From Chlorobiota bacterium (GTDB taxonomy: Bacteria; Bacteroidota; Bacteroidia; Bacteroidales; VadinHA17), in NCBI GenBank assembly GCA_013152085.1, contig JAADHC010000025.1:1-64000 (forward strand): a stretch of 64,000 nucleotides of DNA. The letters are read 5' to 3'. Of the stretch, positions 9,424 to 18,651 are shown one piece after another. Positions within the stretch are counted from its first letter, which is position 1. Each line of letters starts with the position of its first letter. The position numbers and the translations under genes are program-made. A model generated the notes under the pieces. That model was not told the origin of the DNA. It ran no database searches and was given only the letters and a program-made list of their open reading frames with translations.

Positions 9424-10605
9424 ATGCAAATCCTTTATTATCATTGCTTTTCAGGTATCAGCGGGGATATGAACCTGGGTGCTATGGCTGATCTGGGCAT
9501 ACCGGAAACATACCTGCAGGAGATTATTGCCAGGCTGAATCTCCCTGGTGTGGAACTGGTTTTTGAAAAAGACTCACGAAACAGCATCTTCGGAACCAAA
9601 GCAACGGTAAAGATTTCAGGGAATACAACCCATCACCGTACCCTGAAAAATATCGAAAAAATGATCCGGGATGCGGAATTCTCCGATGAAATCACAACGA
9701 CCGCACTTGACATCTTTCAACACCTCGCCGAAGCTGAAGCTGACATTCATCACAAGACCCCTGACACGATTCATTTCCACGAAGTAGGCGGTGAGGATGC
9801 CATTGTTGATATTGTCGGGGCTGCTGCCGCCTATCACTATCTTCATCCCGACGAAGTGTGGACATCTGTCGTGGAACTGGGTAACGGGTTGGTAAAGACG
9901 GCTCACGGGACTATGCCTGTGCCTGCTCCGGCTACGGCGGCCCTGCTTAAGGATACTCCCGTTCATATCGGGGGTACAGATATGGAGGCAACCACGCCCA
10001 CAGGTGCTGCGATCCTGAAAACCCTGACTACACGTTATGTATCCGATCCTTTGTTTATTATTAAAAAAACGGGTTACGGTATCGGGCATACAATATCCGA
10101 AATCCGGCCAAATCTGCTGAGGGTACATCTTGCAGAAATCCCCCGGAATAAACCATCTTTTCATACTTCCGAAGCGGATATACTTGAATGTAACCTGGAT
10201 GATATGAATCCGGAATGGTTTGAGCATATCATGGATGCCCTCTTTAAAGCAGGTGCAGCCGACGTTACCCTTACACCGGTTGTAATGAAAAAAAACCGGC
10301 CCGGTATGGTAATTTCCGTATTATCCCCGGTAAATAAAAGCCAGATGTTGGGCGAGGTTTTATTGCGTGAAACCACATCACTCGGTTACCGGCGTTACCG
10401 GGTGGAGAAATCTTTTCTCGACCGCAGGATTATAACTCTCGAAACATCCCTGGGAAAAGTAAACATCAAGGAATCCTATTTTGGGGATCAGGTTTTCACA
10501 CGCAAGCCCGAGTACGAAGATTGCCGCAGAATCGCACAGGCAAAAGGGATGCCGCTGAAAAAAGTATATGAAAGGATATGGGAAGAGATATCGAAAATAA
10601 AATAA
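9424..10605 (+). CDS. larC: Nickel-pincer cofactor nickel insertase LarC
   Basis: CTP-dependent cyclometallase that inserts nickel into the dithio-pyridinium nucleotide in the last step of NPN cofactor synthesis. The product has 393 residues. The start MQILYYHCFSGISGDMNLGA and the HFHEVGGEDAIVDIVG motif are diagnostic of LarC (DUF111). The usual LarC1/LarC2 frameshift is absent: the frame is continuous. First gene of a tight larC-larE-larB-WbqC run. No larA (lactate racemase) is visible, so the cofactor must serve an enzyme outside this window. Confidence 0.95.
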   Translation: MQILYYHCFSGISGDMNLGAMADLGIPETYLQEIIARLNLPGVELVFEKDSRNSIFGTKATVKISGNTTHHRTLKNIEKMIRDAEFSDEITTTALDIFQHLAEAEADIHHKTPDTIHFHEVGGEDAIVDIVGAAAAYHYLHPDEVWTSVVELGNGLVKTAHGTMPVPAPATAALLKDTPVHIGGTDMEATTPTGAAILKTLTTRYVSDPLFIIKKTGYGIGHTISEIRPNLLRVHLAEIPRNKPSFHTSEADILECNLDDMNPEWFEHIMDALFKAGAADVTLTPVVMKKNRPGMVISVLSPVNKSQMLGEVLLRETTSLGYRRYRVEKSFLDRRIITLETSLGKVNIKESYFGDQVFTRKPEYEDCRRIAQAKGMPLKKVYERIWEEISKIK

Positions 10606-11426
10606 CAAAAGAAATCAGTCCGGTATACACACGCTTAAAAGACAAATTGTTGGAGTACGGACAACTGGCTGTAGGATATTCCGGAGGGACGGACAGTACT
10701 TTGCTGCTCTATATTGCAGCCTCGTTTTTTCCCGGAAAAGTAAAAGCCTATACTGCCGATACGGTATACATGTTCCGTGATGAAATCGAAGAAGCAAAAA
10801 AATTCTGCCGGGAGCATGGTATCCCTCACGAAATAATTACGATCGCCTTTCCCGAAGAACTCAGGGATAATCCGCCGGAACGATGCTATCTCTGTAAACT
10901 CAACCTGTTTTCTCAAATTCAAGAGGTGGCTTCCTGCCAGGGTTATACATTTCTTGCCGACGGCACTCATATCGATGACCTGAGTGATTACCGGCCCGGG
11001 AGAAAAGCGTTGAAGGAACTTGGTATACGAAGCCCCCTGCAGGAAGCCGGAATGACAAAATCCGACATCCGTAAACTGGCAAAGGTTTTGGGCCTGCCCA
11101 ACTGGAACAGACCGGCCAATACCTGCCTGCTGACACGGCTTCCCCATAATCACAGCATTGGCCTGAATGTATTACCCCGTATTGAAGCCGGGGAAAAGAT
11201 CATCAGGGAAATGGGATTTGCACAGGTCAGGTTGCGAAGCGACGGGACTATTGCACGTATCGAAGTGAACCCGGATGAGATTGACCGCTTCAGGAATGAT
11301 AAGATCCGTACCGCAACATTACGGCAATTACAAACAATGGGTTTTTTACAGGTTACGATTGACCTGGAAGGTTACCGGAGCGGAAAAATGAATCATGAAA
11401 ACATAAAAAACAAAATCCATGAATAA
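10578..11426 (+). CDS. larE: ATP-dependent sulfur transferase LarE
   Basis: PP-loop enzyme that adenylates the pyridinium dinucleotide precursor and adds sulfur, making the thiocarboxylates that bind nickel. The product has 282 residues. The PP-loop SGGTDS is at 35-40. The conserved Cys183 (NTCLLTRL) lies where sacrificial LarE enzymes carry the sulfur-donating Cys, and a CYLCK pair is present near residue 100. The start lies inside the last 28 bases of larC and the end overlaps larB by 8 bases, so the three are translationally linked. Confidence 0.94.
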   Translation: MGRDIENKITKEISPVYTRLKDKLLEYGQLAVGYSGGTDSTLLLYIAASFFPGKVKAYTADTVYMFRDEIEEAKKFCREHGIPHEIITIAFPEELRDNPPERCYLCKLNLFSQIQEVASCQGYTFLADGTHIDDLSDYRPGRKALKELGIRSPLQEAGMTKSDIRKLAKVLGLPNWNRPANTCLLTRLPHNHSIGLNVLPRIEAGEKIIREMGFAQVRLRSDGTIARIEVNPDEIDRFRNDKIRTATLRQLQTMGFLQVTIDLEGYRSGKMNHENIKNKIHE

Positions 11427-12165
11427 GGAAAAACTAACCGAACTACTGCAGCAGGTTAAGGATGGCCGGATGGATATCCGGAATGCTGTCGAACAACTTA
11501 AACATTTCCCGACAGAAGATCTGGGCTATGCCAACATTGACTATCACCGGGAACTGCGGCGGGGATACCCCGAAATCATTTTTGCCGAAGGGAAAAGCAT
11601 TCCGCAGTTAACAGGCATCCTGGAATCCATGCTGAAACGGGAAAATAATATTATGATCACCCGGGCAACCCGTAAGGAATATGAAGCTGTTAAAAAAGTG
11701 TACGAAGGAGCCAGATATTATGAAGAAGCCCGGATTATCAGCATCGAGCGAAAAAAGGAAACCCCTCCGAAAACCTATATTCCTATCGTTACTGCAGGTA
11801 CTTCCGATATTCCGGTGGCCGAAGAGGCGGCTGTGACGGCAAAACTGCTGGGGAACAACGTTCATCGCATTTTTGACGTAGGCGTTTCCGGCATTCACCG
11901 GCTGGTAAACAAGCTTCCGGAAATCAAACAGGCGCGGGTTGTTATCGTCATTGCCGGGATGGAAGGAGCACTGGCCAGTATCCTGGCCGGCCTGATTGAC
12001 AAACCCATCGTTGCCGTACCGACAAGCGTAGGTTACGGAACCAACCTCCAGGGACTTACGCCGCTCCTGGCTATGCTTACCAGTTGTTCAGGCGGGATTG
12101 CCGTAGTTAATATTGACAACGGTTTTGGCGCCGGCTATTATGCCAGCATGATTAATAAGCTTTAA
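11419..12165 (+). CDS. larB: Pyridinium-3,5-biscarboxylic acid mononucleotide synthase LarB
   Basis: First enzyme of NPN cofactor synthesis: carboxylates and hydrolyses nicotinic acid adenine dinucleotide. The product has 248 residues with a C-terminal PurE-like (AIR carboxylase) domain: VTAGTSDIPVAEEAA, VIVIAGMEGALASILAGL and VPTSVGYG. The N-terminal helical part (LEQVKDG/GYPEIIFAEGKS region) is typical of LarB. It overlaps larE by 8 bases. Confidence 0.94.
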   Translation: MNKEKLTELLQQVKDGRMDIRNAVEQLKHFPTEDLGYANIDYHRELRRGYPEIIFAEGKSIPQLTGILESMLKRENNIMITRATRKEYEAVKKVYEGARYYEEARIISIERKKETPPKTYIPIVTAGTSDIPVAEEAAVTAKLLGNNVHRIFDVGVSGIHRLVNKLPEIKQARVVIVIAGMEGALASILAGLIDKPIVAVPTSVGYGTNLQGLTPLLAMLTSCSGGIAVVNIDNGFGAGYYASMINKL

Positions 12166-12175
12166 CGACTTTCCC

Positions 12176-12814
12176 ATGGACAAAATAATTGTCCTTTCCA
12201 CGGCATATCTGCCTCCAATACAATATATTTCCAAATTTATTCCGGATGGGAAAGTACTGATTGAAGATGATGAAAACTATACCAAACAAACCTACCGGAA
12301 CCGTTGCCTGATTGCCGGACCGAACGGGATACAATCCCTCATTGTTCCGGTGGAAAAAGGTAGCTTCCATAAAACCCATATCCGGGATATCCGCGTGGAC
12401 TATCAAACCCGATGGGTTGATATGCACAAAAGGGCGTTTGATGCTGCATACAGTTCGTCTCCTTTTTACGAATATTATATTGATGAACTGACACGGGTAA
12501 TTGAAAATAAACCGGGATTTCTCCTCGATCTGAATACCGGCCTTCTGGAACTCCTGCTGAAACTTCTCTCCATCGACCGGCCGTTTTCCTTCACGGAAAA
12601 ATACATTGCACACGGTGATGAAAAAGGATTCCGGGATTACCGTGACCGTATCCATCCGAAAAAATCTGTTGCGGATCCGCTGTTCTCTGCCATACCTTAT
12701 GACCAGGTTTTCTCCGAAAAGTACGGTTTTCTGCCTAACCTTTCTGTTGTGGACCTGCTGTTTAATACCGGCCCCGATGCCGGATTGTATTTGGAAAAAT
12801 GTATAAAGAGGTAA
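12176..12814 (+). CDS. WbqC family protein
   Basis: 212-residue cytoplasmic protein of the WbqC family, whose named member lies in an O-antigen locus and whose reaction is not settled. Recognised by the start VLSTAYLPPIQYISKF, YRNRCLIAGPNGIQSLIVPV, WVDMHKRAFDAAYSSSPFYEYY and the C-terminal SVVDLLFNTGP. It begins 10 bases after larB, so it is probably co-transcribed with the lar genes. A functional link to nickel-cofactor synthesis is not known. In related genomes WbqC genes commonly sit near lepB instead. Confidence 0.85.
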   Translation: MDKIIVLSTAYLPPIQYISKFIPDGKVLIEDDENYTKQTYRNRCLIAGPNGIQSLIVPVEKGSFHKTHIRDIRVDYQTRWVDMHKRAFDAAYSSSPFYEYYIDELTRVIENKPGFLLDLNTGLLELLLKLLSIDRPFSFTEKYIAHGDEKGFRDYRDRIHPKKSVADPLFSAIPYDQVFSEKYGFLPNLSVVDLLFNTGPDAGLYLEKCIKR

Positions 12815-12829
12815 TCTTAATGGTTATCT

Positions 12830-12880
12830 TCAACCTGTTTTACACAGGGTTCTGTCATGGCAAAACAGGTTGATTTTATA
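12830..12880 (+). terminator. Likely terminator of the lar-WbqC operon
   Basis: A perfect 12-bp inverted repeat (TCAACCTGTTTT at 12830-12841, AAAACAGGTTGA at 12862-12873) encloses a 20-nt loop that itself contains ACAG/CTGT. It is followed by a short T-rich stretch. It starts 15 bases after the WbqC stop and before the GH31 promoter. Confidence 0.6.
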
Positions 12881-12907
12881 TATACCGGACTTATAAACAT
12901 TTTTTTT

Positions 12908-12915
12908 TACATTTG
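12908..12915 (+). promoter_or_regulatory. Probable -7 element of the GH31 gene
   Basis: TACATTTG, an exact match to TAnnTTTG, 43 bases before ATG 12959. It supports that ATG over the GTG at 12935. Confidence 0.55.
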
Positions 12916-12958
12916 AATAAGGAAAAAACGTCGTGTGTCAAACGTAAACCAAACCGTC

Positions 12959-15076
12959 ATGAAAACCCGGTTCTTCATACCCTGTACGGCACTGATTACC
13001 GTTCTTATTTTCTCCGGATGTAGTACCAGAATCCGCCTGAATGACAGATCGAACTGGAAAATTACCATTTCGAAAGATACTTTTTCCATGGAACTCAGGC
13101 AGCCTGAAACGGAACATCCTGTCCTTTTCACAGGGAAAGAGAATCCTGCCCTGTTTTACTATACGGAAGCAGGAATCCAATATCCGTTAAAACTGGAACA
13201 AATCCTGCAAAATACCCCTTCGGCCTACGCCATCCGTTACCTGACCACCGACAACAGGAAAATGACGGTCGGTATCAAGCGAACAGCCCGGGGCATTCTT
13301 CGTCTTCGTCTTGAAATTTCCCCGGAAAAAGGAGTAACTGCAACAGGTGTTTCCATAAAGGCATTCCCGGAAGAACATTTTTACGGACTGCTGGAGCGAA
13401 CCGTTGACGGTCCGCAATCAATGAGCTGGAGTGATACGATCCGGGCGTCTCTCGGTATCCGGGGACAAAAAATCACCATGGAGATCAAACCAACGCTTGG
13501 TATTTATGAACCGTTTTACGTTTCATCCTGCGGATACGGCCTGTTTGTTCATGGCACACAACCGGGAAAATATGATATGGCCGCTTCCGATCCGGAAGAA
13601 GTATCGCTTGCATTTGAAGGGAATCAAATCTACCTCTCTGTAATCCCGGGACCGGAACCGGTAAAGATCACCCAAAAGTTTGCCACACTGTCAGGATACT
13701 CCTTCCTTCCGCCAAAGTGGGCCTTTCTTCCTTTTCGTTGGCGGGATGAACATACCAACAACGACCGGTTTTACGACGGGACACCCAACACATCACCCTA
13801 TAATTCCATGGTTGTTGAGGATATCCTTATGGCCGAAGCACTGGATATCCCTATCGGCACATACTGGGTAGACAGGCCGTGGGCAACGGGAACCCGGGGT
13901 TATGGAGATTTCAGGAAGTGGGATCCCGTTCGGTTCCCGGATGCACAGGGGATGATAAACTGGATTAACAACCGCGGACAACATTTTATGGTTTGGGTTG
14001 CTCCGTGGGTATGTGACAGCCTGCGGGATGTTGCCATTAAAAAGAACTACCTGATGCCTTTACGGAAAGGGGACAGCATCCCGCCAAATCCCTGGATACT
14101 GGATTATACCGGTCCGGAGGTGTCACTATGGTGGGGTGAACAACTCAGACCACTCATTTCAATGGGTGTAGCCGCATTTAAAATGGACCGGTCGGAAGAA
14201 AAAACCGTGAGATCGGATGATATTTTGCTGAACGGAAAAACAGCACGGGAAATGCGGAATGACTATCCCCGCCTGTATATGAAAGCTGCTTACGATATTA
14301 TGAAAAAGATACGCGGGGATGATTTTCTGCTGGTACCGCGTGCGGCCTATACAGGCAGTCAGCAGTACGGCGCTTTCTGGGGCGGGGATATCCATGCCGG
14401 AGAATATGGATTGCGAACGGCACTGATTGCCCTGCAACGGTGCAGCTTTATGAACTTTCCCGTCTGGGGATCCGATATCGGCGGCTATTGGGGGGATGAA
14501 TTCTCGCACGATAACCTGATCAGGTGGATTGCCTTTGGCGCATTTTGCCCTGTTATGGAAGTAGGGCCTTTGCATAACCGTGCTCCCTGGGACATGCCCT
14601 CAACACCCTCGTACGACACGATACTGATTGCCACCTACCGGCTTTACAGCAAACTGCATACGGAACTTCAGGATTATTCTTACCAGCAGGCACTTCACGC
14701 ACATAATGAAGGAACACCGATTGTCAGACCCCTGGTTATGGCTTTTCCTGATGATCCCGAATCCTGCAAACGATGGGACGAATATCTTTACGGCCCTGAT
14801 ATCCTGGTGGGTATTATCTGGAAAAACAAACAGTATTCATTTGATATGTACCTGCCCGAAGGGAAATGGACGGATCTGTGGACAGGCCGCGAATATGAGG
14901 GGAAACAAAACCTGAAAATAGATTGTCCCGAATACAAAATACCGGTATTTATCCGGAGCGGGGCAGATCTGCATCTCTCCGATCCTGAGATATTATACCG
15001 TGAATCGCTGGAACGTGCAAAAAATGTTCCCGACCTGCAGGAACTTGTCCGGAAAACTTTTTACACCGAAAAATAG
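12959..15076 (+). CDS. Glycoside hydrolase family 31 lipoprotein (alpha-glucosidase/xylosidase type)
   Basis: Retaining alpha-glycosidase, 705 residues from ATG 12959. The first 21 residues form a lipoprotein signal ending LIFSGC, so the enzyme is probably anchored in the periplasm or outer membrane. Catalytic residues are the nucleophile Asp410 in FKMDRSEE and the acid/base Asp477 in FWGGDIHA; the 67-residue spacing matches characterised GH31 enzymes. NFPVWGSDIGGYW and GPLHNRAPW are further family motifs. Substrate (glucoside, xyloside or galactoside) cannot be read from sequence. No SusC/D or other glycan genes adjoin it, though a Gfo/Idh/MocA oxidoreductase lies convergently downstream. 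Confidence 0.92.
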   Translation: MKTRFFIPCTALITVLIFSGCSTRIRLNDRSNWKITISKDTFSMELRQPETEHPVLFTGKENPALFYYTEAGIQYPLKLEQILQNTPSAYAIRYLTTDNRKMTVGIKRTARGILRLRLEISPEKGVTATGVSIKAFPEEHFYGLLERTVDGPQSMSWSDTIRASLGIRGQKITMEIKPTLGIYEPFYVSSCGYGLFVHGTQPGKYDMAASDPEEVSLAFEGNQIYLSVIPGPEPVKITQKFATLSGYSFLPPKWAFLPFRWRDEHTNNDRFYDGTPNTSPYNSMVVEDILMAEALDIPIGTYWVDRPWATGTRGYGDFRKWDPVRFPDAQGMINWINNRGQHFMVWVAPWVCDSLRDVAIKKNYLMPLRKGDSIPPNPWILDYTGPEVSLWWGEQLRPLISMGVAAFKMDRSEEKTVRSDDILLNGKTAREMRNDYPRLYMKAAYDIMKKIRGDDFLLVPRAAYTGSQQYGAFWGGDIHAGEYGLRTALIALQRCSFMNFPVWGSDIGGYWGDEFSHDNLIRWIAFGAFCPVMEVGPLHNRAPWDMPSTPSYDTILIATYRLYSKLHTELQDYSYQQALHAHNEGTPIVRPLVMAFPDDPESCKRWDEYLYGPDILVGIIWKNKQYSFDMYLPEGKWTDLWTGREYEGKQNLKIDCPEYKIPVFIRSGADLHLSDPEILYRESLERAKNVPDLQELVRKTFYTEK

Positions 15077-15295
15077 CCCTCACATTCAAACGTTTTTTAC
15101 AACAGAAACTTTTCTCAGACTGAGAGAATGAGAGACGGAGAGACTTAGTGCATTGGTGTGTTTGTCCTGTCCTGAAACAGGTTTACAAAATCCGATCAAA
15201 GAAGAAACCGGACGCTGAGTGTCCCGCGAAGCGGACGGATATGAAGTAAAAAGGTCGAAGGGTCGAAATGCCGGGAGGGAAATTCCTTTTTCCAC

Positions 15296-16351
15296 TTATT
15301 CAAACTCCACCACAATTTTTTCTTCCGCACTGAGGAGTGCTGCTTCAATGATACGGACAACATCCCGGGCTTCTTCGGGTTTTACGGCAAGCGGTTCTTT
15401 TCCGTCCAGGGCGTTATACAGGTTCTCATAAAAGGCCTGATATTTTCCGGGGAGTGTCGGATATCTTTTCTGGTGCAGTTTTCCTTTTTCACCGGCCAGT
15501 ATAAGCCATCCGTAAAATGCAGGGTTTTCCTTTCCCCAGTCAACGCCGCCGGGAAGTTCACCGCCGGCAAGGCATTTTTCCTGCGGGTCGGAGCCGTACT
15601 TCAGGAAAGATCCGCGGAATCCGTGAATCAGATATTTCGGACCGGGCTGGGCTGCCATATATGAGCTTTTCAGAGTTACACGTAACGGTTCATCATAAAA
15701 AAGACGGATATTAAAATAATCAAAAACCCGGCTTTTCCTCCTGACAACCTGCATATCCGCAAACACGGCATGTGGCATCCCGAATAATACGAGCGTCTGG
15801 TCAATTAAATGGGGGCCTAAGTTATACAGGTTGGATGTCCGTGTTTGTACATCTTCCTTCCAGCTTGATGTGTCAGGTTCGGGCCGGTAGCGGTCAAAAT
15901 GAGCTTCGTAATCCACAACCGTACCCGGAAGTTTCTTGTCCAGGATATCTTTAACGGTAAGAAAATCCCCGTCCCACCGGCGGTTTTGGTAAACCGTTAA
16001 TATCCGTTTTTTCTTTCCGGCCAGGGATATCAGTTCGTCTGCTTCCGCCGAATGCAGGGTAAACGGCTTTTCCACAACCACATGTTTCCCGGCCAGCAGG
16101 GCGTCTTTTATCATGGCATAGTGCAGATGATCGGGAGTATTCACCACAATGATATCAACATCCGCCGCAGCTGGCAGATCTTTCCACGAACGGACAATCC
16201 TGGCATCAGGAAACATTTTCTTCGAAAGGGATTTGGAACGTTCAAGAACATAGGTGACCCGGAAACCGGGATGTGCCTTCAGCAATGGTCCGTGAAAAAC
16301 ACGACCTGACATGCCGAAGGAAGCCAAAGCAACTCGATAGGTCTTTTTCAT
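15296..16351 (-). CDS. Gfo/Idh/MocA family oxidoreductase
   Basis: NAD(P)-dependent sugar or polyol dehydrogenase, 351 residues. The N-terminal Rossmann domain has VALASFGMSGRVFHGP and the family motif VVEKPFTLHSAEADEL; the C-terminal alpha/beta domain contains YNLGPHLIDQTLVLFG, with the Gfo-type GxHxxD pattern. No signal peptide, so cytoplasmic. It converges on the GH31 gene, with 219 bases between them that hold no gene and only weak inverted repeats. Substrate unknown. Confidence 0.93.
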   Translation of the reverse strand: MKKTYRVALASFGMSGRVFHGPLLKAHPGFRVTYVLERSKSLSKKMFPDARIVRSWKDLPAAADVDIIVVNTPDHLHYAMIKDALLAGKHVVVEKPFTLHSAEADELISLAGKKKRILTVYQNRRWDGDFLTVKDILDKKLPGTVVDYEAHFDRYRPEPDTSSWKEDVQTRTSNLYNLGPHLIDQTLVLFGMPHAVFADMQVVRRKSRVFDYFNIRLFYDEPLRVTLKSSYMAAQPGPKYLIHGFRGSFLKYGSDPQEKCLAGGELPGGVDWGKENPAFYGWLILAGEKGKLHQKRYPTLPGKYQAFYENLYNALDGKEPLAVKPEEARDVVRIIEAALLSAEEKIVVEFE

Positions 16352-16482
16352 GTCTTTATTTTACTTTATCCACCAATGTACAAATTTTCCTGAAAAAACC
16401 ATGGGCAAAAGTTGATATTCAATGATCAGACGATGGTTATACGATGGTCATTCAGAGTCATTAGGGAAAATAAGAAAAAGGA

Positions 16483-17397
16483 TCAGTCCAAAACATTTAA
16501 TCCAGAATCCATGGCCAGACGTAATGCTTCATTATATTCTCTTGCAGTAATACTTCGTTCCAGTCCCGGGGTTTCACGGGCTTTCCATGCCGGATGATAC
16601 TGATCCATGATGTTAACGAATGTTTCCGGTGAGACTTCCCTCGTCAGAAAATTCATTACGGATGCTGTCCCGGCCAGATCTTCCGGCAGCACAAGGTGAC
16701 GTACCAGCAAACCGCGTACGGCAACCCCCCGTTCATCCGTCTGCAGGTCACCCACCTGCCGGTACATTTCACGCAGCGCCTTCCGTGCCACGTCGGGATA
16801 ATCATGTGCATGACAGATGGTACCTGCCACCTCCGGATCCCAGCATTTGAAATCGGGCATGTAAATATCAATTACTCCGTCAAGTAGGTGTAAAGAAGAA
16901 ACCCGGTCATAACCGGATGTGTTGTAAACCAAAGGTGTCCTGAGTCCCGAAGGTATTGCGATCGATAATGCTTCTAGGATTTGCGGGATCACATGTGAAG
17001 GAGTTACCAGGTTGATATTGTGACATCCCTTTCCCTGCAATGCCAGCATGATCCCGGCGAGTGTTTCCGCATCGGTTTCACTTCCGGTACCCATATGACT
17101 GATATCGGCATTCTGGCAGAAAACACATCCCAGGTTGCAATTTGAAAAAAAGATCGTTCCCGATCCGTGGTAACCGGAGATGGGAGACTCCTCGCCATAG
17201 TGGGGATGGGCGGATGACACTACCGCCATGCAGCCTGTACGGCAGATTCCTTTTTCCTCCTTTAGCCGGTTTACCCTGCACATCCGCGGGCAAAGGGTAC
17301 AGGAAGAAAGCCGGGAAAGCGCCGTTCCGGTTTTTTCTTCAAGCCGGCCGCTTTTCCAGGTATCCACATATACCGGATATGCACGTTCCGTTTTCAT
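16483..17397 (-). CDS. Radical SAM protein of the PflA-like (COG1313) group
   Basis: 304-residue radical SAM enzyme. The cluster motif CNLGCVFCQN (CxxxCxxC) is near residue 90. An additional N-terminal cysteine set (CTLCPRMCRVNR, GICRTGC) is typical of this pyruvate-formate-lyase-activase-like group and may bind another iron-sulfur cluster. YMPDFKCWDP and the C-terminal INIMDQYHPAWK region fit the same group. Its ATG overlaps the rtcB stop by four bases (ATGA), so it is translated from the rtcB message. The reaction is unknown for this group. Confidence 0.88.
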   Translation of the reverse strand: MKTERAYPVYVDTWKSGRLEEKTGTALSRLSSCTLCPRMCRVNRLKEEKGICRTGCMAVVSSAHPHYGEESPISGYHGSGTIFFSNCNLGCVFCQNADISHMGTGSETDAETLAGIMLALQGKGCHNINLVTPSHVIPQILEALSIAIPSGLRTPLVYNTSGYDRVSSLHLLDGVIDIYMPDFKCWDPEVAGTICHAHDYPDVARKALREMYRQVGDLQTDERGVAVRGLLVRHLVLPEDLAGTASVMNFLTREVSPETFVNIMDQYHPAWKARETPGLERSITAREYNEALRLAMDSGLNVLD

Positions 17398-18563
17398 CCT
17401 TTCACCACAGCGAGGGGTTCGAGTTCGACAAGCACCTCCACAAGGTCGTTCTGCAGTGAGATCACCTCTTCGATATCCTTGTATGCCGAAGGGGCTTCAT
17501 CCAGATCGCGCCAGCTGTACAGGGAATGAATAATCCCTTTTTGTTCAAGTCTTTTCCGTTCAAATTCCAGGTCTAATCTCTTCCTTGCCTGGTTCCGTCC
17601 CAGGCGCCGGCCGGCGCCGTGCGAACAACTGCAGAAACTTTCCGGATTCCCTTTCCCTTTTACCAGGTAACTCTTTGTACCCTGCGAACCGGGAATGATC
17701 CCGATTATACCCTCAAAAGCGGGCGTTGCCCCTTTGCGGTGTACCCACACCTTTTCCCCGAAATGCTCTTCAAGCGATGCATAATTGTGGGCAATGTTCA
17801 CCGGAGTTTCCGTAGTAAACCGTGTACCGATCCCGCCATGCATGACCTCAAGCACTTTCTGCAGCATATGCCTCCTGTTATTAAAAGCAAATTCAACACA
17901 AAACCGCATCTCGCGGATGTAGGCCTGTCCTTCGTCACTTCCGGTATATAAAAATGCCAGCTGGTGCTCCCACGTGCCGGAGATATTCCATTTTTTGTTC
18001 AGTTCCTTTGCCAGGCGGTTGTAGTGATCAGCCACCTGTTTGCCCACATTGCGGCTACCGGAATGAATCATCACATAAATATAGCCATCCGATCCTTTCT
18101 GGATCTCGATAAAGTGGTTTCCGCCGCCCAGCGTCCCGACCTGATAACATGCACTTTCATATTCCCGCGACACTACCGGCATCTCTTTCAGCGCTTTTAC
18201 CCGGGGCAGCCATTGATCTTCCTGCCGATGTTCGTGATGTTTAAAACCCAGGGGTATCTCCTTACGGATATCCCTGATCACCTTTTCCAGCCCGGGCCGC
18301 TCCACGCCGGTGAGGGAAGTCTTCACTGCCACCATGCCGCAGCCGATATCCACCCCGACGGCATTGGGAACGATCACATCTCCGGTTGCCATCACCCCGC
18401 CAATCGGCATTCCGTACCCTTCGTGACAATCGGGCATAATGGCAATATGGCTGTACGCGAAAGGAAAATCAGCCAGATTGGCGATCTGCTTTCCGGCTCC
18501 TTCCTCAACACTATCCACCCACATTTTCACCGGCAGTTTTCCGGGTCTGATGACTTTTTGCAT
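17394..18563 (-). CDS. rtcB: RtcB-family RNA ligase
   Basis: GTP- and Mn2+-dependent ligase that joins 2',3'-cyclic phosphate (or 3'-phosphate) and 5'-OH RNA ends, used in RNA repair. The product has 389 residues, the shorter bacterial type. Metal-binding motifs are VGVDIGCGM, GGGNHFIEIQ and MIHSGSRNVG. The guanylylated His is in CSHGAGRRLGRNQARK. The usual partners rtcA and archease are not in the window; instead the gene overlaps a radical SAM gene by four bases and is divergent from a DnaJ-domain gene. Confidence 0.94.
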   Translation of the reverse strand: MQKVIRPGKLPVKMWVDSVEEGAGKQIANLADFPFAYSHIAIMPDCHEGYGMPIGGVMATGDVIVPNAVGVDIGCGMVAVKTSLTGVERPGLEKVIRDIRKEIPLGFKHHEHRQEDQWLPRVKALKEMPVVSREYESACYQVGTLGGGNHFIEIQKGSDGYIYVMIHSGSRNVGKQVADHYNRLAKELNKKWNISGTWEHQLAFLYTGSDEGQAYIREMRFCVEFAFNNRRHMLQKVLEVMHGGIGTRFTTETPVNIAHNYASLEEHFGEKVWVHRKGATPAFEGIIGIIPGSQGTKSYLVKGKGNPESFCSCSHGAGRRLGRNQARKRLDLEFERKRLEQKGIIHSLYSWRDLDEAPSAYKDIEEVISLQNDLVEVLVELEPLAVVKG

Positions 18564-18581
18564 GATTCAAAATTTTACTTA

Positions 18582-18624
18582 AAGTTACAATATTTCGGGC
18601 ATCGGTGAAAGATTTGTAACTTGC
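18582..18624. promoter_or_regulatory. Symmetrical divergent promoter region between rtcB and the DnaJ gene
   Basis: AAGTTACAA (18582-18590) and TTGTAACTT (18614-18622) form a perfect 9-bp inverted repeat, 32 bases start to start. Each arm resembles a -7 element (TAACTT) for the gene on its side, so the two promoters are mirror images. It could also be an operator. Confidence 0.45.
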
Positions 18625-18651
18625 AAAAAAATGCAGTCCTAAGATTTGTCA

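Noticed and set aside
15195..15245. Inverted repeat around GTCCCGC/GCGGAC after the GH31 gene
   Set aside because: Imperfect short stem without a T-run; not distinguishable from chance.
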